64,000 nt of DNA from the NCBI RefSeq assembly GCF_000092065.1, contig NC_009357.1, positions 496,001 through 560,000 of the forward strand, read 5' to 3'. The position numbers and the translations under genes are program-made. Source of the DNA: Ostreococcus lucimarinus CCE9901. Taxonomy: Eukaryota > Chlorophyta > Mamiellophyceae > Mamiellales > Bathycoccaceae. The notes beneath the pieces are model-generated. The model was not told the DNA's origin. It was given only the letters and a program-made list of their open reading frames with translations, and made no database searches. Positions 53,939 to 64,000 of the stretch are shown here, one piece after another (position 1 is the first letter of the stretch; each line of letters opens with the position of its first letter).

Positions 53939-54571
53939 CTACAAATCCGGCGCTGGAAGTCCCGGCACTCGCCCCCAAACCGTCTTTGGTGTCTGTCCAG
54001 ACACATCACACAACACCCTATTGACGTCAACACGCCACTCCACCGTCGTCGATTCCGCGAACCGCCGCATCGCCTCCACGCGCTCCTCGCTCGCTCCCGC
54101 CACCCACAAAAGCGACACGTGCGGGTCCGGATCATCGTAATACTTTGGAAACCCGAGTGGAACGATCGCCTTATCCACTCTCTCGATCGCTCGCACCAAC
54201 GCCACCTTCGACGCGCTCGTCGACCCCTCCCGAAACCCCGCGGCGACGAACGCCCGCGAGCCGTCGTCGTTCGTAAACACCCGCATCGCATCAAACACCA
54301 CCTCAAACGCCTCCATATCCCTCAACTCTCGTCTCAAATTCCCAAACAACCGTTCCCAATCTCCCTTCACGCACGCAAACGTCCTCGACAGCGACACGTG
54401 CGCGCCATCCTCTCTCTTCAAATCGCTCACTTTTTCCAATTCCCCGAACGCCTCCACGAACGCGTCGAGCGTCTTCTCCGTCGCGCGCGTCGCCGCGCCC
54501 GCGCGCGCCCTGACGTGCGTCGCGTAGTTTCCCTCGACGTGTTCGAACGTCCGCTTCCGCGCCGCGCGCAT
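53939..54571 (-). CDS. USB1: U6 snRNA phosphodiesterase USB1 (Mpn1)
   Basis: 2H-phosphodiesterase that trims and finishes the 3' end of U6 snRNA in the nucleus. It is 210 aa. The two HxS motifs are AHVSLSRTF near residue 59 and DPHVSLLWVAG near 150, placed as in human and yeast USB1. Between them FVAAGFREGSTSASKVALVR fits the central strand-helix. The N-terminus (MRAARKRTFEHVEGNYATHV) fits the family segment before the first strand. It is somewhat short compared with human USB1 because the N-terminal disordered part is small. The pairing with other RNA-processing genes in the window may be chance. Confidence 0.88.
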   Translation of the reverse strand: MRAARKRTFEHVEGNYATHVRARAGAATRATEKTLDAFVEAFGELEKVSDLKREDGAHVSLSRTFACVKGDWERLFGNLRRELRDMEAFEVVFDAMRVFTNDDGSRAFVAAGFREGSTSASKVALVRAIERVDKAIVPLGFPKYYDDPDPHVSLLWVAGASEERVEAMRRFAESTTVEWRVDVNRVLCDVSGQTPKTVWGRVPGLPAPDL

Positions 54572-55017
54572 GCGCGCGACCGCGTCCCGCGCGCGTCCGA
54601 CGGTGCCGCGGCGCGCGTCCCGCGCGTCGCGTCCCGCCCGCGCGCGCGCCGATCGATCGTTCGATCGCGCGGTCGTTCGATCTCGATCGCTCGATCTCGA
54701 TCGGCGTCTCGGGACGCGCGTCTCGGCCGTCTCGGCCGTCTCGGACGCCGCACACGGCGACGACGCGCGCGGCGACGACGCTCGAGGTGCGCGCGCGACG
54801 ACGACGACGACGACGACGACGCGAGCGCGGGAAGAAAGACGCGCGCGACGCGCGCGATGGAGAAGACGCGACGACGCGACGCGAGACGCGCGCGACGGGC
54901 GAGACGCGAACGCGCGAGGGGAACGACCCCAACGGTCGAGGGTCGACGCGCGACGCGACGCGACGCGACGCGCGATCGGTGACTGACGGCGCGCGATCGC
55001 GACAGAAATCGCGCGCG
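54572..55017. other. 446-bp divergent spacer between USB1 and the DoxX-like gene
   Basis: GC-rich and low-complexity. It has GATCG and TCGATC runs at about 54648-54705, three CTCGGCCGT/CTCGGACG-type units at about 54720-54750, and a (GAC)n run at about 54797-54824. Open frames through it are Arg-rich. It should contain both promoters; no specific site was recognised. Confidence 0.5.
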
Positions 55018-55587
55018 ATGGGGAAGAACCTGATCGTGTCGATCCTGCGCGTCGTGCCGCTGGCGCTGTACCTGCGGTCGGCGGCGTGTAAGTTTGCGAT
55101 TCCGATCGCGGGGTGCGACGGGGCGCTGTGCCCGGTGGCGCTGGGGAAACCGGGTGATTGCGCGCCGACGGCGAACACGGCGGAGCAATACGCGTGGTGT
55201 GAACACGCGTGGACGCCGTGGGCGAACGGGCTGATCGCGCGCGTGCCCGGGGTTTCGAGCGTGGCGCCGAAGATTCGATGCTCCAAGGCGGATGGGTACG
55301 AATTCGCGAAAATCATCGGCGCGCTCGAGGTGCTGGGATACCTGGCGCTGTGGACGACGCCGGCGCGGGGGGCGTTTCTGCTCACAGCCATCATGGCGGG
55401 AGCGATTCACTTTCACATGACGTTCCTGAAGGATCCGATCGGGAAGCTGACGATTCAGTTTGCGCTGTTATTCGCGTCGGCGACCATCGCGATGCTGACG
55501 ACGGAGAAGAAGGCGAAGAAGAAAGCGACGACGAAGTCAAAGTCGACTCGACGCACGACTTCATCGAGAAAGACGAAGCGAGGATAA
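55018..55587 (+). CDS. four-helix membrane protein, DoxX/TMEM35-like
   Basis: The protein is 189 aa with about four hydrophobic helices. It starts MGKNLIVSILRVVPLALYLR. A Cys/Trp-rich loop follows (AEQYAWCEHAWTPWANGL). Then come KIIGALEVLGYLALWTTPAR, LLTAIMAGAIHFHMTFLKD and LTIQFALLFASATIAML. It ends in a Lys/Thr/Ser-rich tail. The Gly-rich second helix with GALEVLG, the GA-x-HFHM segment and the four-helix layout resemble DoxX-like and TMEM35-type proteins. That link is from general pattern only. Location and function are unknown. An in-frame extension to 54787 is Arg-rich and rejected. Confidence 0.6.
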   Translation: MGKNLIVSILRVVPLALYLRSAACKFAIPIAGCDGALCPVALGKPGDCAPTANTAEQYAWCEHAWTPWANGLIARVPGVSSVAPKIRCSKADGYEFAKIIGALEVLGYLALWTTPARGAFLLTAIMAGAIHFHMTFLKDPIGKLTIQFALLFASATIAMLTTEKKAKKKATTKSKSTRRTTSSRKTKRG

Positions 55588-55681
55588 ACTCGTGGATGAC
55601 GATGAACGTGACGCACGATCACGAACGATGGTTGCGACTTATTTAAAAAGTAATATCACGTACAGCATGTTACAAATCGCG

Positions 55682-58600
55682 TCAACACTCCGCGCGCAAC
55701 GCCTCGAGGATGAAATCGTTCACCGTCGGGCACATGGCGTCGGAGAGGATCTCACACACGTCTAAAAGCTCTTGCGCATCTTCCGCGTCCATCGCTTCGT
55801 CGAGCCATTCGAGAGTGTCTTTCGCACCGGATATCATGGAAGGGATATCGTGGAGTCGCTCGTTCAGGGTGACGGCTTCCGGCGAGCCCGTCGTCGTGGA
55901 CGCCGGCGCTTTGCCGATGGTCACCGCGTTTCCGAGGTCCGGTCGACGTTTAGGTTTGAACCACTCAAACATTTTGTTCACCAAACCGAAATAAATCAAC
56001 ATCGGTTTTAGCTTGGCGTAGCGATCGAGTTCGTTAAGCTGTTCCCACGGAACGCTCGCAGAGACGTCGACGCTCGCCGGGTACGTCGCGATTCTCGCGC
56101 ATTCGTACTTCTTCGTGTGCCTCAAAATCGCTATCAGCGCGTTGCGTCGAGACGCTTCCCATTGATCGTGCGACCAGACCGCGAGCGAAAGCACGAGTGC
56201 TGCCGGTAGGAGCGGTGAAAAGCTAAACTCGCGATCGTTCCATATCTCATCTTCGCACGAAAGGCGGGCTAGCACGGCGTTGTACTCTTCCAATCCTTTC
56301 TGCGGGCACAATGAGACTTGATGGACGAGCAATCGCACGAGGTGCGGAAGGAGACTCATGTTGCTATCTTTTCCACCGCCACGACAGTCAGCGCTGAACG
56401 ACGCCCCCATGGCGAATCGACCGAGAAGTAGGCTGACGTCCCAAGCGACTTGTCGCGCGCGCGTCGGCGGCGAAATGAACGCGCCGACAGAGAAGCAATT
56501 TTGCCACCACGCATCTACCGCGGCGGCGTATGAAGCATCTGTGACCATATTCCCCATCACCGGTAGCAAGTTGTTGCATAGTGTCTCACTGTTGCGTAAC
56601 GCAGCGCCTTCCCACTCGCGCTTGGGAGTTCTCAACGCGACGTCCGCGCGCTTGGCGGATTGGTGACACGAAAAGTGAATCGCGTTGAAGTGCGATACAG
56701 TGCATACAGTCTGAGACATATCTCCGTTCGCAGATGGAGTTGATGCAAGTTTATTGAAGCAATAGATCCCGAGAAGCTCGTTCGGTTTCAACACGTATCC
56801 TTCAAAGCAAACTCTACAAACAATTGAGTCTTGTTCGCTTTCCATAGCCATCGAGTCGTACCCTCGCAGAGATCTGGGAGAGTGAGAGACGCCGATGGTA
56901 GACGCTCCCGGACTCGAGGAGTTTTTGACTACTGTCATGCCCATTTCAGTGAGCATTTGTTGGCGCTTTGCGAGTGCCTTGCGACGATTCGCTTCTTTCG
57001 TCTCTGCTCGCAAATTATCCAAATGTTTCTGTACCAACTCGGATCCGCTCGCAAACGTCTCCAGACAGTTCTCTGCCAAAGTTCCAATATCACGCTCGGT
57101 GACTGATTCAAGTTTATGTAGTAAGTCAAGCAGTGTCGGATGTTTGGTGACGTCGAGAGTGTAGCCCAGTGTGATTCCGTTCAAAAGCTCGAGCGCAAGC
57201 GGTAAGCCACTCCGCTTCATCGCCTTATTCCACGCGTCAGAACCACGATCTTGAGACATTTCTGCCCCGAAAGCTTCAGCTTCGATGTAATTCGTGATAA
57301 ACGACACAGTTCCTTGTGACCATATCGCTTCAAGCACGCGTTGACCTGAAAAATCTCGCGGGATCGCTTCAGCCAATCTCGTTGCACATTCGAGCTCGAG
57401 CTGTAGCGCACCGTGCTGAGAGTCTTCCTCGCTCATCTCGTCAAGACGTACAAGTTTACGAATGGAAGCGTCAAAGTTCTTCGCCATGATTGCTTTTGAT
57501 TCAACGGTTGATCCCGCGAGCCTTGGAATCACACGCGCGAGGATATCGGCCTCATGCCTCTCTCGTGCTCGAATGAGCTGCTTGAGTTGAGACAGGAAAA
57601 TTTCAACGTGATTCATCTCGTGCTCGCGCACCGCTATCGCAATCGTCTGCAGCGAAGAACTACTTTTTTGAAGGCGCGGTGAACCAGGACGATGCGCTGT
57701 TTCGCTGCTCTCTTCTAATTCGCGAGCGAGCATACTGCTCGTCGATGCTGACGCTTTCAATTCACTCATTGATCCGTGGGAAGTGTCTTCTTGTTCCTCG
57801 CGCAACAGCGTCTCAATGACGAGAAGGAGTCCCTTGCCTGAACGCGAGTTCTCAGTGAAAGCTCGCGCGGCTTCGTCAAGTAAACTTGCGAGCGCTCCAA
57901 TCGCGAGCATATGTTGTCTATTCTTCTTCACGTAGCATGCTGATCGAAGGATTTCAAGAAGTTTTGCCGAAGCGTCTTCACCGCCGGCGTACAATGCAGA
58001 TGAATTGTGCCGAATCTTTGGTAACAGTTGAATCAAAGTTTTAAAGCCAACATCTTCTTGGAAAACATTTGTGCCAGCAAACTTTGTTTCGATGTCTTCG
58101 TCTTCCTCTTGTACCGGCGCGAGTTCATCAACGCGCTCTTCCGTCGCTTCGCCATCCAAACCGCTCAGGCGGAAAGTCACCGCCATTGGTGGACCGATTG
58201 GATCGTTTGGAGAAACATTTTGACGTCGCTGAGTGCCATTGAATAATGAAGGTATCCAAATTCGTTCGAAAACATCTTCCACGGAGAGATCAAGGCTGAT
58301 TATTTGATTCGAAACCAATAACTCCATCCCAAAATCATCTTCGAGCAGGCCTAACATTTCCAACTCATGACAGATGAGATTCTTGACATCTCTCATCAAC
58401 GGCTGCGCGCTCATTTGTGCAGTCGAGTATGGATTTCGCGCCATCGTGCCGGGAATGAACTCTTCTTGACTCGCACTTTTCAGTAGTCGTAAAAGATACA
58501 CCTTCGATGGCGGAGCTCGAGGTAATACCAACATCGCAAGTTCATTCAATATGATGCACAGTGGCAGACGCGTCTTGTCAACTTGGGGTCGAACATGCGC

Positions 58601-61600
58601 TCGAGCAATTTTGACGCAAATCTTCGCCACTTCTTGCTGCATCGATTCTGATGACTCCAAACAGAATGATAGAAGTTCATCAAACGTCTCAGCGGCATTC
58701 ACAGCGCTAGGCATTTGACAAATTTGCAAAGTACGCGCACACAAGACAGAGCGGACGAGCGTCTCCAATCCAGTTTTGTTGAACTCTTTCATAAATTTTG
58801 TGGACTCCTTGAAAGTATCCCTTAAGAGCATCGAAATCGCATGTAATCCAGATCCGATGTCAACATTCGTTGATGCGAAAAGCGCCTTGTCGGATGCGGT
58901 GAACTTGCAACCAATATCCAATTCTTTTTGAAGTATCGATAGTAAAATGTCCACGAGTTTGCGAGTGTCATTCAACTTCATGATGATTGACTCGCTACGA
59001 AGCGTGAGACTCAGGGCGCTGAGATAATCCGCATACGATTCCTGTTCGATGCTTTTTATTGAATCGATGAGAAGGCTTCCAACCTCGACGTTCATCTCAT
59101 CGTCTTGCCGCAACACGAGACCAAAAATTTGTAGAACTTCTCGACGAACAAACTTTGAACCGCAGTGGAGTGCAGATACAAGTATAGGAATTAAACCAGA
59201 CATATTCGCAGATTCTTTCATATCTGCGATGCTGTAATTGTCCAACACTTTCGCTGCGGCGACAATTTCCTGCAGAATGCTAGAGTTCGTCATCGCTTGC
59301 TTCACTAGATCGAGAGCCGGGAGGAGAGTGTTCTCAACGAGAACTGCATTTGAACTCAATTGTTCAGAATTTAATGTCGTGCACGCCAAGGAAATGAGCG
59401 CTGATCGCTCACCGCCCGGAGTCAAAGCCGTTCCCGCTTCCAAGCGATATGTACTAGCGTGTACCAAATCTTTAAGAAGTAAGATGTCTTGATTGCTCTG
59501 TGAAATCATCGTCCCATGCCAGGCGTTCACCTGAAGTAATGAATCGCTTGCTCTCTCAAAGGCAGCCTCGCAAAGAAATTTGGCAACTTCATCGCTCCCG
59601 GCTGCCATGTTTGATAAAACAGTGCGAACTGTGTTGCAAACCGTCAAATTAGTGATGCGAGGGTTGAGCATGCGGTTAAACAGATGGCGGTGTATGTCAC
59701 CTTGGCTGAGCGCTTTGACGCCCAAAGGCGTACGTGAAAGACTTGTGCATAATTTCAATGCACAATTCAAATAATCGCAACAGACGCCATAGTTTCCAGA
59801 TACGTTTCGTAAATCCGTTTCATCTTCCGAACTTGCTTTTGATAAGAATCGCAAAATCGCGTCGTGAATTGCGCCGCACTTGTAATTTGCGGCGATGAAT
59901 TCCATTCTTCGACCTCTGCCCACAACTTTGAACATGTGCTCAACATCTCCAGATCCCTCACCTTGCTCGAAAAGCACTCGTCTTAACGAACTTTCTGTGC
60001 TTTCGATACAGTCAGTGACACGCTTTATAGATTCCGTCTGCAGTTTCAGCTCCTCGACTGCGTTGGCGAGATCATCGCTGCTGAGCAGTTTTGGATACCG
60101 TGTGCACAACGTCGGGTGTGCACTCAATGTTGTCTGAATCTTGGCGTACCGACAGTGCCCACACTCGCTGCATATGAAAGCATCAATCTTCTCATAGTTG
60201 ATGTTTCTACAGTAACGGCATTGATACGCGTTCTCCCGGCAATTGGTGCAGATGCCATGTTTTGTGTCTGTCACTTGCCGAGCGCATCGAGGACAGTGTA
60301 ACATGGTCATCATCTTTGCTTGAACACTCTCGTGGAAAGATTTGAAAACAAAGTTCAGAGCGGATGCATCGACCGGAATTTCAAATTCAAGCTCGGCGAT
60401 GTGCGCTGAAGCAGAAAACTTCAGTGTACCGAGCAATTGCCAACGAGAGGAATCAAAAGTGCGCATGGAGCTTATATCCTTGTTCGCATCCGTACGCCAA
60501 ACTTCAACTTCCTTGACATGAATATAGCGTTTAAGCTCCGTCACGTTCATAGAAATCGACTGGATCGTCATCGATTCACGTAATTTTGTCATCGCACTAT
60601 TTTTTGTGAAAGCTTGGCTCTTCTTCAGGCTATCGAGTGTATGATCTGTGAACTCATGGCATGCAATGTACGACGTCACGTCGCGCATACTTGGCTCTGA
60701 CTCCAACCAGTACTTGTCAGACGCGTCACTTTGTAAAAGCTGACGTTGCTGCAGCGCTCGATAAAGATCTGCACGTGGATGATCGCTGACTCTCAATAAC
60801 GTGTCTTTAACGCCTTGGCAGAATTTTTCAATGCTTGTCTCAAACATAGCGATGGCATCCGTGTCAGTCATCACGATGCTCTTCGTAAACTCCAGGAGCT
60901 CATTCGCTCGATGCCCGTAGTTCCTCATGCTTTCCATCAGTACCATCAACACTCGCATTACGTCATCTCGATACGTCTCGCAAGAGTACCACATGGCTTT
61001 TAAGATGCGCGTTGCGGCAGTACGTGTATCCGATTCAACGGCAAGGAGTCCACACTTGTTGACGACAACATCCAAGTGTTGGACTATTTCTCGCATGATT
61101 GAAGTTCTGCGATGATGATCGTTCTCATCGCAGTCTCGGTAGGACTCGATGATGTGCGATATTAAGTCACATACGCTTGTGGCGAAAGCCGCCGGAAGCT
61201 GCGGCACTGCTTCCATCAAAGCTGCAACCAACTCGACCGCAAAATCAACATGCTCGAGGAAATATCGCAAGCTTTTACGACACGCCTTCGCTACTTGCGT
61301 AACTTTAAAAATAGCATCTTTCACTTCCATCAGCTCATCATACGCTACTTCATCAACATACCAATGTGAAGTAAAATTTCCACTCACGAGCTTCCGGAGA
61401 ACTGGTGCTAAATTCAACAACTCTCCAGCTCGAACTAGAAGAGCCACCTCGCCCTCTTCGTCGCCAGCGAGTTGTTTGATCATAGAAATAGCATTTTCGG
61501 AAGGACATTCTGGTGTCAGCGCGGACACGCGGGCGAGAACTTGGAGCCACTCACTTTTCTCACGCGCAGGTAAAGTACTGAGATCGAGCTTGCGAGCATT

Positions 61601-64000
61601 CGCTGAGGCATGGAGAATTGTAGAATCGAGAGCATTGATGGCGACGTCTCGAACGTTCTTCATGGGAACTTGTTGTTGGAGCAAAGCTCCATATCCTTTT
61701 TCGGCCGGCATCTCTTCTTTATCGTACGAATCGATGCGTCTTAAAAGTTCGCACGTCAACGCATACGAGTGCAAAAAAGCCTCGCGTGCGTCTTTCGTTG
61801 TGATCTCCTGTAACTGTGAGCATTCAGCCGCAATTGCGAGGCGCCAAGTAATTGCGTCGTACTCAAGAATGTCTCCACGCAGGGGCGGCAGCTTGCATAA
61901 ATCTGGATTTAAGCATTCTGAGTATGCTTCAGACAGCGATCGAACAAGTGTAGCTTGCGAACGGTACAACACGTCGTCGTTGAGCTGCATGATAGCCGAT
62001 ACAAGGTCTCGGATGCCGTTCGCTTTCGCGCACTTGTCTCGTTTGAACGCCGGATTGGGAACGAAAATACACCTTGCTTGATCTAAATTCAAGCGCTCAT
62101 TTCCACTGATCGTGGTCAGATGCCAAAGCAATGTGTCTGATGCCGCGGCGCGAACGTCCTCGCGATCGGATTTGATGAGTTTTAAGACAGATTCGACAAG
62201 ATTGGCGTCACGTTCATGAGTGAGCACAGCGATGAGAGCGTGCACGATGTGAGGTACGATCTCGTCGGCATCCCATGCTCCAGCGCCAACATGGAGCATC
62301 GCAGTCGCACTATTTGCCAATGTGGCTAAATAAGGAGATGAGTCCAACAATGCGTTTGGACGTCGGATTGCGAGACGGCCAAGTTTTCGCATCGCGCAAT
62401 AGAACTCAAAAAGGTCGTCGTCTGAGACACTCATCGGCCGCTTCAAAATTCGAGGACAGATGCGTTCGGCAACCTTGTGACCGAATAATAACGTTGAGTT
62501 ATCTTTGATGTTAACTGCTGTCAGCGTATTATCGCGAGTGTGGACACTCAATACTTTCCAGGCGATAAACTTCGCTGAACGATGTGCTGGGGTTTCCAAT
62601 GTAACAAATTGCCTTTTCCTCAACATTGATTCGTAGCACACGCGCAGCTTGCTCGATTTCAAGTCAAGCTCGCAGTGTCGCAGCGCCTGGATGATTGAAG
62701 TCGTACCGCTCAGCCACGCTGAAGAATCTGTGATCTCACTATCCTTTTGACGAACCAAGTGGCGCCTAGCACGACTCACGTGAGATGCAAGCGCATCATC
62801 AATCGCCTGAGTTTCGCTATCACGCTCAACTTTCATGTCTGCTTCAAATACATCCTCGTTGCACGCATACACCTCCATTCGGTCGATACGTATGCATAGC
62901 TGATTCACAGACTCAGCAACAAATTTGAGCTTTAGCGGTTGCGTACTACTTTTGATGGTATTAGACTCTGAGCATGTGAACGGCACGTCGTACCATCTCT
63001 TTGATTCGCGTTCAAATTTGACCACTCTTCCCCCAGGAAGGATGAGCTTTGAAGGCGCATGAGACTGCACCGTCATACCGCCAACATGAATTCGAACGCC
63101 TCGAATAACACGTAGATCTCCGCCTCCTAACTCCAATGTTAAATGTGCATCGTCAGAATTTGCCGATTCTATGTAACCGTCGTCTGATTGTAGGACGCCA
63201 CGCAACGCCGCCGGAAGTGATCCTCGATTGAAAGATCCGCCGAAGTCAACATTCGACGTTACCTTGGCAAGTTTCTCAAAAAAGTCGTACGGAAATCTCG
63301 TCACACTCGTCGAAACTTCTTCAGTACGTGCTTCTAAGAATTGACTTTTCGGCGTAGGTGACGACTTCACGGCTTCGTAAGAGTTGATTTGCATCGAACC
63401 ATCGCTGCGCAAAATGATCAGTGCAGATGGAAATTCTCCAGATCCCGTTTTCTGATATCCCACATGACCAACGACGCTTGCAGAAGAAGGAGGTATGGAG
63501 ATTATGCTCGCTTCTAAACCATCAAACACCAGTAGTGCAGCAGAATCGCCCATGGAATCCGTACTGACAAAAACTTGCGCAGGAATTTGCAACGTTGCAT
63601 CTGGACCCGGTTTGTTTGGTAAACAGAAATCTGACACCCTAAATGAGTGATGACTATCATTCAGCTTAGCTTTATTGAGCATTGCGACGGTCACTTTATT
63701 TTCCTCGTTTCGTTCGACACACGAAATGATAACTTCACCGTCGTTCGTGCTGACGATGATAACGTCGTGCGTTTCTGAGTGCATGACAGCTTGCGCACCA
63801 TTCGTATTTTGAATGTCGATTTTACTCGACTCAGTCAATTGAACGATCTCGTTTGCCTGTTTCATTCGCACTTCTTGCACATGCACATCACTTTCACTCG
63901 TTGTCATTGCGTTGCATACATGACCACGGAGTGCAGAGGCGAACCACGCTGACGAAGTGATGCAAGCCGGCGAAGTAGAAATTGTACACACGGGTGTGTA
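55682..64000 (-). CDS. BIG/UBR4-type giant E3 ubiquitin ligase, C-terminal half (5' end outside window)
   Basis: The ORF runs without a stop from the right edge to 55682, about 2,770 codons. The reading frame continues past 64000, so the start lies outside. Near residue 1,230 there is a Cys-rich zinc element (MLHCPRCARQVTDTKHGICT, ENAYQCRYCRNINYEKIDAF) that is nearly invariant in UBR4/BIG. Near residue 2,400 is the C-terminal hemi-RING module of UBR4: SIVCRVCFEGYVLKPNELLG and HFNAIHFSCHQSAKRA, then AALRNSETLCNNLLPVMG. Much of the rest is HEAT-like helices. Plant BIG is about 5,000 aa and carries a UBR box upstream, which would be outside this window. In plants BIG affects auxin transport and N-degron turnover. 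Confidence 0.93.
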   Translation of the reverse strand, partial: YTPVCTISTSPACITSSAWFASALRGHVCNAMTTSESDVHVQEVRMKQANEIVQLTESSKIDIQNTNGAQAVMHSETHDVIIVSTNDGEVIISCVERNEENKVTVAMLNKAKLNDSHHSFRVSDFCLPNKPGPDATLQIPAQVFVSTDSMGDSAALLVFDGLEASIISIPPSSASVVGHVGYQKTGSGEFPSALIILRSDGSMQINSYEAVKSSPTPKSQFLEARTEEVSTSVTRFPYDFFEKLAKVTSNVDFGGSFNRGSLPAALRGVLQSDDGYIESANSDDAHLTLELGGGDLRVIRGVRIHVGGMTVQSHAPSKLILPGGRVVKFERESKRWYDVPFTCSESNTIKSSTQPLKLKFVAESVNQLCIRIDRMEVYACNEDVFEADMKVERDSETQAIDDALASHVSRARRHLVRQKDSEITDSSAWLSGTTSIIQALRHCELDLKSSKLRVCYESMLRKRQFVTLETPAHRSAKFIAWKVLSVHTRDNTLTAVNIKDNSTLLFGHKVAERICPRILKRPMSVSDDDLFEFYCAMRKLGRLAIRRPNALLDSSPYLATLANSATAMLHVGAGAWDADEIVPHIVHALIAVLTHERDANLVESVLKLIKSDREDVRAAASDTLLWHLTTISGNERLNLDQARCIFVPNPAFKRDKCAKANGIRDLVSAIMQLNDDVLYRSQATLVRSLSEAYSECLNPDLCKLPPLRGDILEYDAITWRLAIAAECSQLQEITTKDAREAFLHSYALTCELLRRIDSYDKEEMPAEKGYGALLQQQVPMKNVRDVAINALDSTILHASANARKLDLSTLPAREKSEWLQVLARVSALTPECPSENAISMIKQLAGDEEGEVALLVRAGELLNLAPVLRKLVSGNFTSHWYVDEVAYDELMEVKDAIFKVTQVAKACRKSLRYFLEHVDFAVELVAALMEAVPQLPAAFATSVCDLISHIIESYRDCDENDHHRRTSIMREIVQHLDVVVNKCGLLAVESDTRTAATRILKAMWYSCETYRDDVMRVLMVLMESMRNYGHRANELLEFTKSIVMTDTDAIAMFETSIEKFCQGVKDTLLRVSDHPRADLYRALQQRQLLQSDASDKYWLESEPSMRDVTSYIACHEFTDHTLDSLKKSQAFTKNSAMTKLRESMTIQSISMNVTELKRYIHVKEVEVWRTDANKDISSMRTFDSSRWQLLGTLKFSASAHIAELEFEIPVDASALNFVFKSFHESVQAKMMTMLHCPRCARQVTDTKHGICTNCRENAYQCRYCRNINYEKIDAFICSECGHCRYAKIQTTLSAHPTLCTRYPKLLSSDDLANAVEELKLQTESIKRVTDCIESTESSLRRVLFEQGEGSGDVEHMFKVVGRGRRMEFIAANYKCGAIHDAILRFLSKASSEDETDLRNVSGNYGVCCDYLNCALKLCTSLSRTPLGVKALSQGDIHRHLFNRMLNPRITNLTVCNTVRTVLSNMAAGSDEVAKFLCEAAFERASDSLLQVNAWHGTMISQSNQDILLLKDLVHASTYRLEAGTALTPGGERSALISLACTTLNSEQLSSNAVLVENTLLPALDLVKQAMTNSSILQEIVAAAKVLDNYSIADMKESANMSGLIPILVSALHCGSKFVRREVLQIFGLVLRQDDEMNVEVGSLLIDSIKSIEQESYADYLSALSLTLRSESIIMKLNDTRKLVDILLSILQKELDIGCKFTASDKALFASTNVDIGSGLHAISMLLRDTFKESTKFMKEFNKTGLETLVRSVLCARTLQICQMPSAVNAAETFDELLSFCLESSESMQQEVAKICVKIARAHVRPQVDKTRLPLCIILNELAMLVLPRAPPSKVYLLRLLKSASQEEFIPGTMARNPYSTAQMSAQPLMRDVKNLICHELEMLGLLEDDFGMELLVSNQIISLDLSVEDVFERIWIPSLFNGTQRRQNVSPNDPIGPPMAVTFRLSGLDGEATEERVDELAPVQEEDEDIETKFAGTNVFQEDVGFKTLIQLLPKIRHNSSALYAGGEDASAKLLEILRSACYVKKNRQHMLAIGALASLLDEAARAFTENSRSGKGLLLVIETLLREEQEDTSHGSMSELKASASTSSMLARELEESSETAHRPGSPRLQKSSSSLQTIAIAVREHEMNHVEIFLSQLKQLIRARERHEADILARVIPRLAGSTVESKAIMAKNFDASIRKLVRLDEMSEEDSQHGALQLELECATRLAEAIPRDFSGQRVLEAIWSQGTVSFITNYIEAEAFGAEMSQDRGSDAWNKAMKRSGLPLALELLNGITLGYTLDVTKHPTLLDLLHKLESVTERDIGTLAENCLETFASGSELVQKHLDNLRAETKEANRRKALAKRQQMLTEMGMTVVKNSSSPGASTIGVSHSPRSLRGYDSMAMESEQDSIVCRVCFEGYVLKPNELLGIYCFNKLASTPSANGDMSQTVCTVSHFNAIHFSCHQSAKRADVALRTPKREWEGAALRNSETLCNNLLPVMGNMVTDASYAAAVDAWWQNCFSVGAFISPPTRARQVAWDVSLLLGRFAMGASFSADCRGGGKDSNMSLLPHLVRLLVHQVSLCPQKGLEEYNAVLARLSCEDEIWNDREFSFSPLLPAALVLSLAVWSHDQWEASRRNALIAILRHTKKYECARIATYPASVDVSASVPWEQLNELDRYAKLKPMLIYFGLVNKMFEWFKPKRRPDLGNAVTIGKAPASTTTGSPEAVTLNERLHDIPSMISGAKDTLEWLDEAMDAEDAQELLDVCEILSDAMCPTVNDFILEALRAEC

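Noticed and set aside
63989-63991. GTG at 63991 as the start of the BIG/UBR4 ORF
   Set aside because: The frame stays open to the window edge and the family protein is far longer, so the gene is simply cut by the window.

Overview
The window reads as nuclear DNA of a very small green alga of the Mamiellophyceae, most like Ostreococcus or a close relative. It is GC-rich, carries about 35 genes in 64 kb, and places them on alternating strands with spacers that are often under 100 bp. The gene content is eukaryotic (26S proteasome, CCT chaperonin, TRAPP, gamma-SNAP, 40S and 60S ribosomal proteins) combined with plastid functions (ObgC, coproporphyrinogen oxidase, ESV1-type starch protein, beta-amylase, DUF3067). 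Many plastid proteins have Arg/Ala-rich N-termini typical of transit peptides in this group. The species is inferred, not shown.

Layout. 1-13 kb: the 3'-truncated end of a PHD/extended-PHD chromatin reader, a tRNA dimethylallyltransferase, a DUF1295 membrane reductase-like protein, an ESV1-like starch protein, plastid Obg, a bZIP factor and CCT1. 13-25 kb: TYW1, a cyclic-nucleotide phosphodiesterase, coproporphyrinogen III oxidase, a VAP, a beta-amylase, a possible 57-aa membrane peptide and a Ulp1-type SUMO protease. 25-32 kb is one 2,400-codon ORF joining an NCS1 nucleobase transporter to a very long coiled coil. 32-44 kb: an ABM-fold plastid protein, a DUF2358-like protein, uS2 (RPSA), TRAPPC4, phosphoserine aminotransferase, an RluA-type pseudouridine synthase back to back with an RsmE methyltransferase, YIP1, eL39, an endosulfine and a repeat-rich plastid-type membrane protein. 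44-64 kb: a large unknown membrane protein, PPIL1, gamma-SNAP, RPT4, a GHMP sugar kinase, an SDR, DUF3067, USB1, a DoxX-like protein and the C-terminal half of the giant E3 ligase BIG/UBR4.

I could rebuild seven spliceosomal introns in five genes by matching phase and family consensus. All lie close to the 5' end of their gene, and all seven contain the hexamer ACTGAC 21-37 nt before the 3' splice site. One of them, in CCT1, is a GC-AG intron. The eL39 gene has a first coding exon consisting only of ATG.

Themes that link genes are plastid starch metabolism (ESV1-like and beta-amylase), RNA modification and processing (IPT, TYW1, RluA-like, RsmE, USB1), proteostasis (CCT1, RPT4, Ulp1, BIG) and membrane traffic (VAP, TRAPPC4, YIP1, gamma-SNAP). 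The most unusual items are the transporter/coiled-coil fusion, the 8-residue KADAEAKA-type repeats it shares with an unrelated plastid-type protein, and a 26-bp perfect inverted repeat enclosing two 39-bp tandem copies upstream of coproporphyrinogen oxidase. No tRNA, rRNA, CRISPR array or transposon was recognised.
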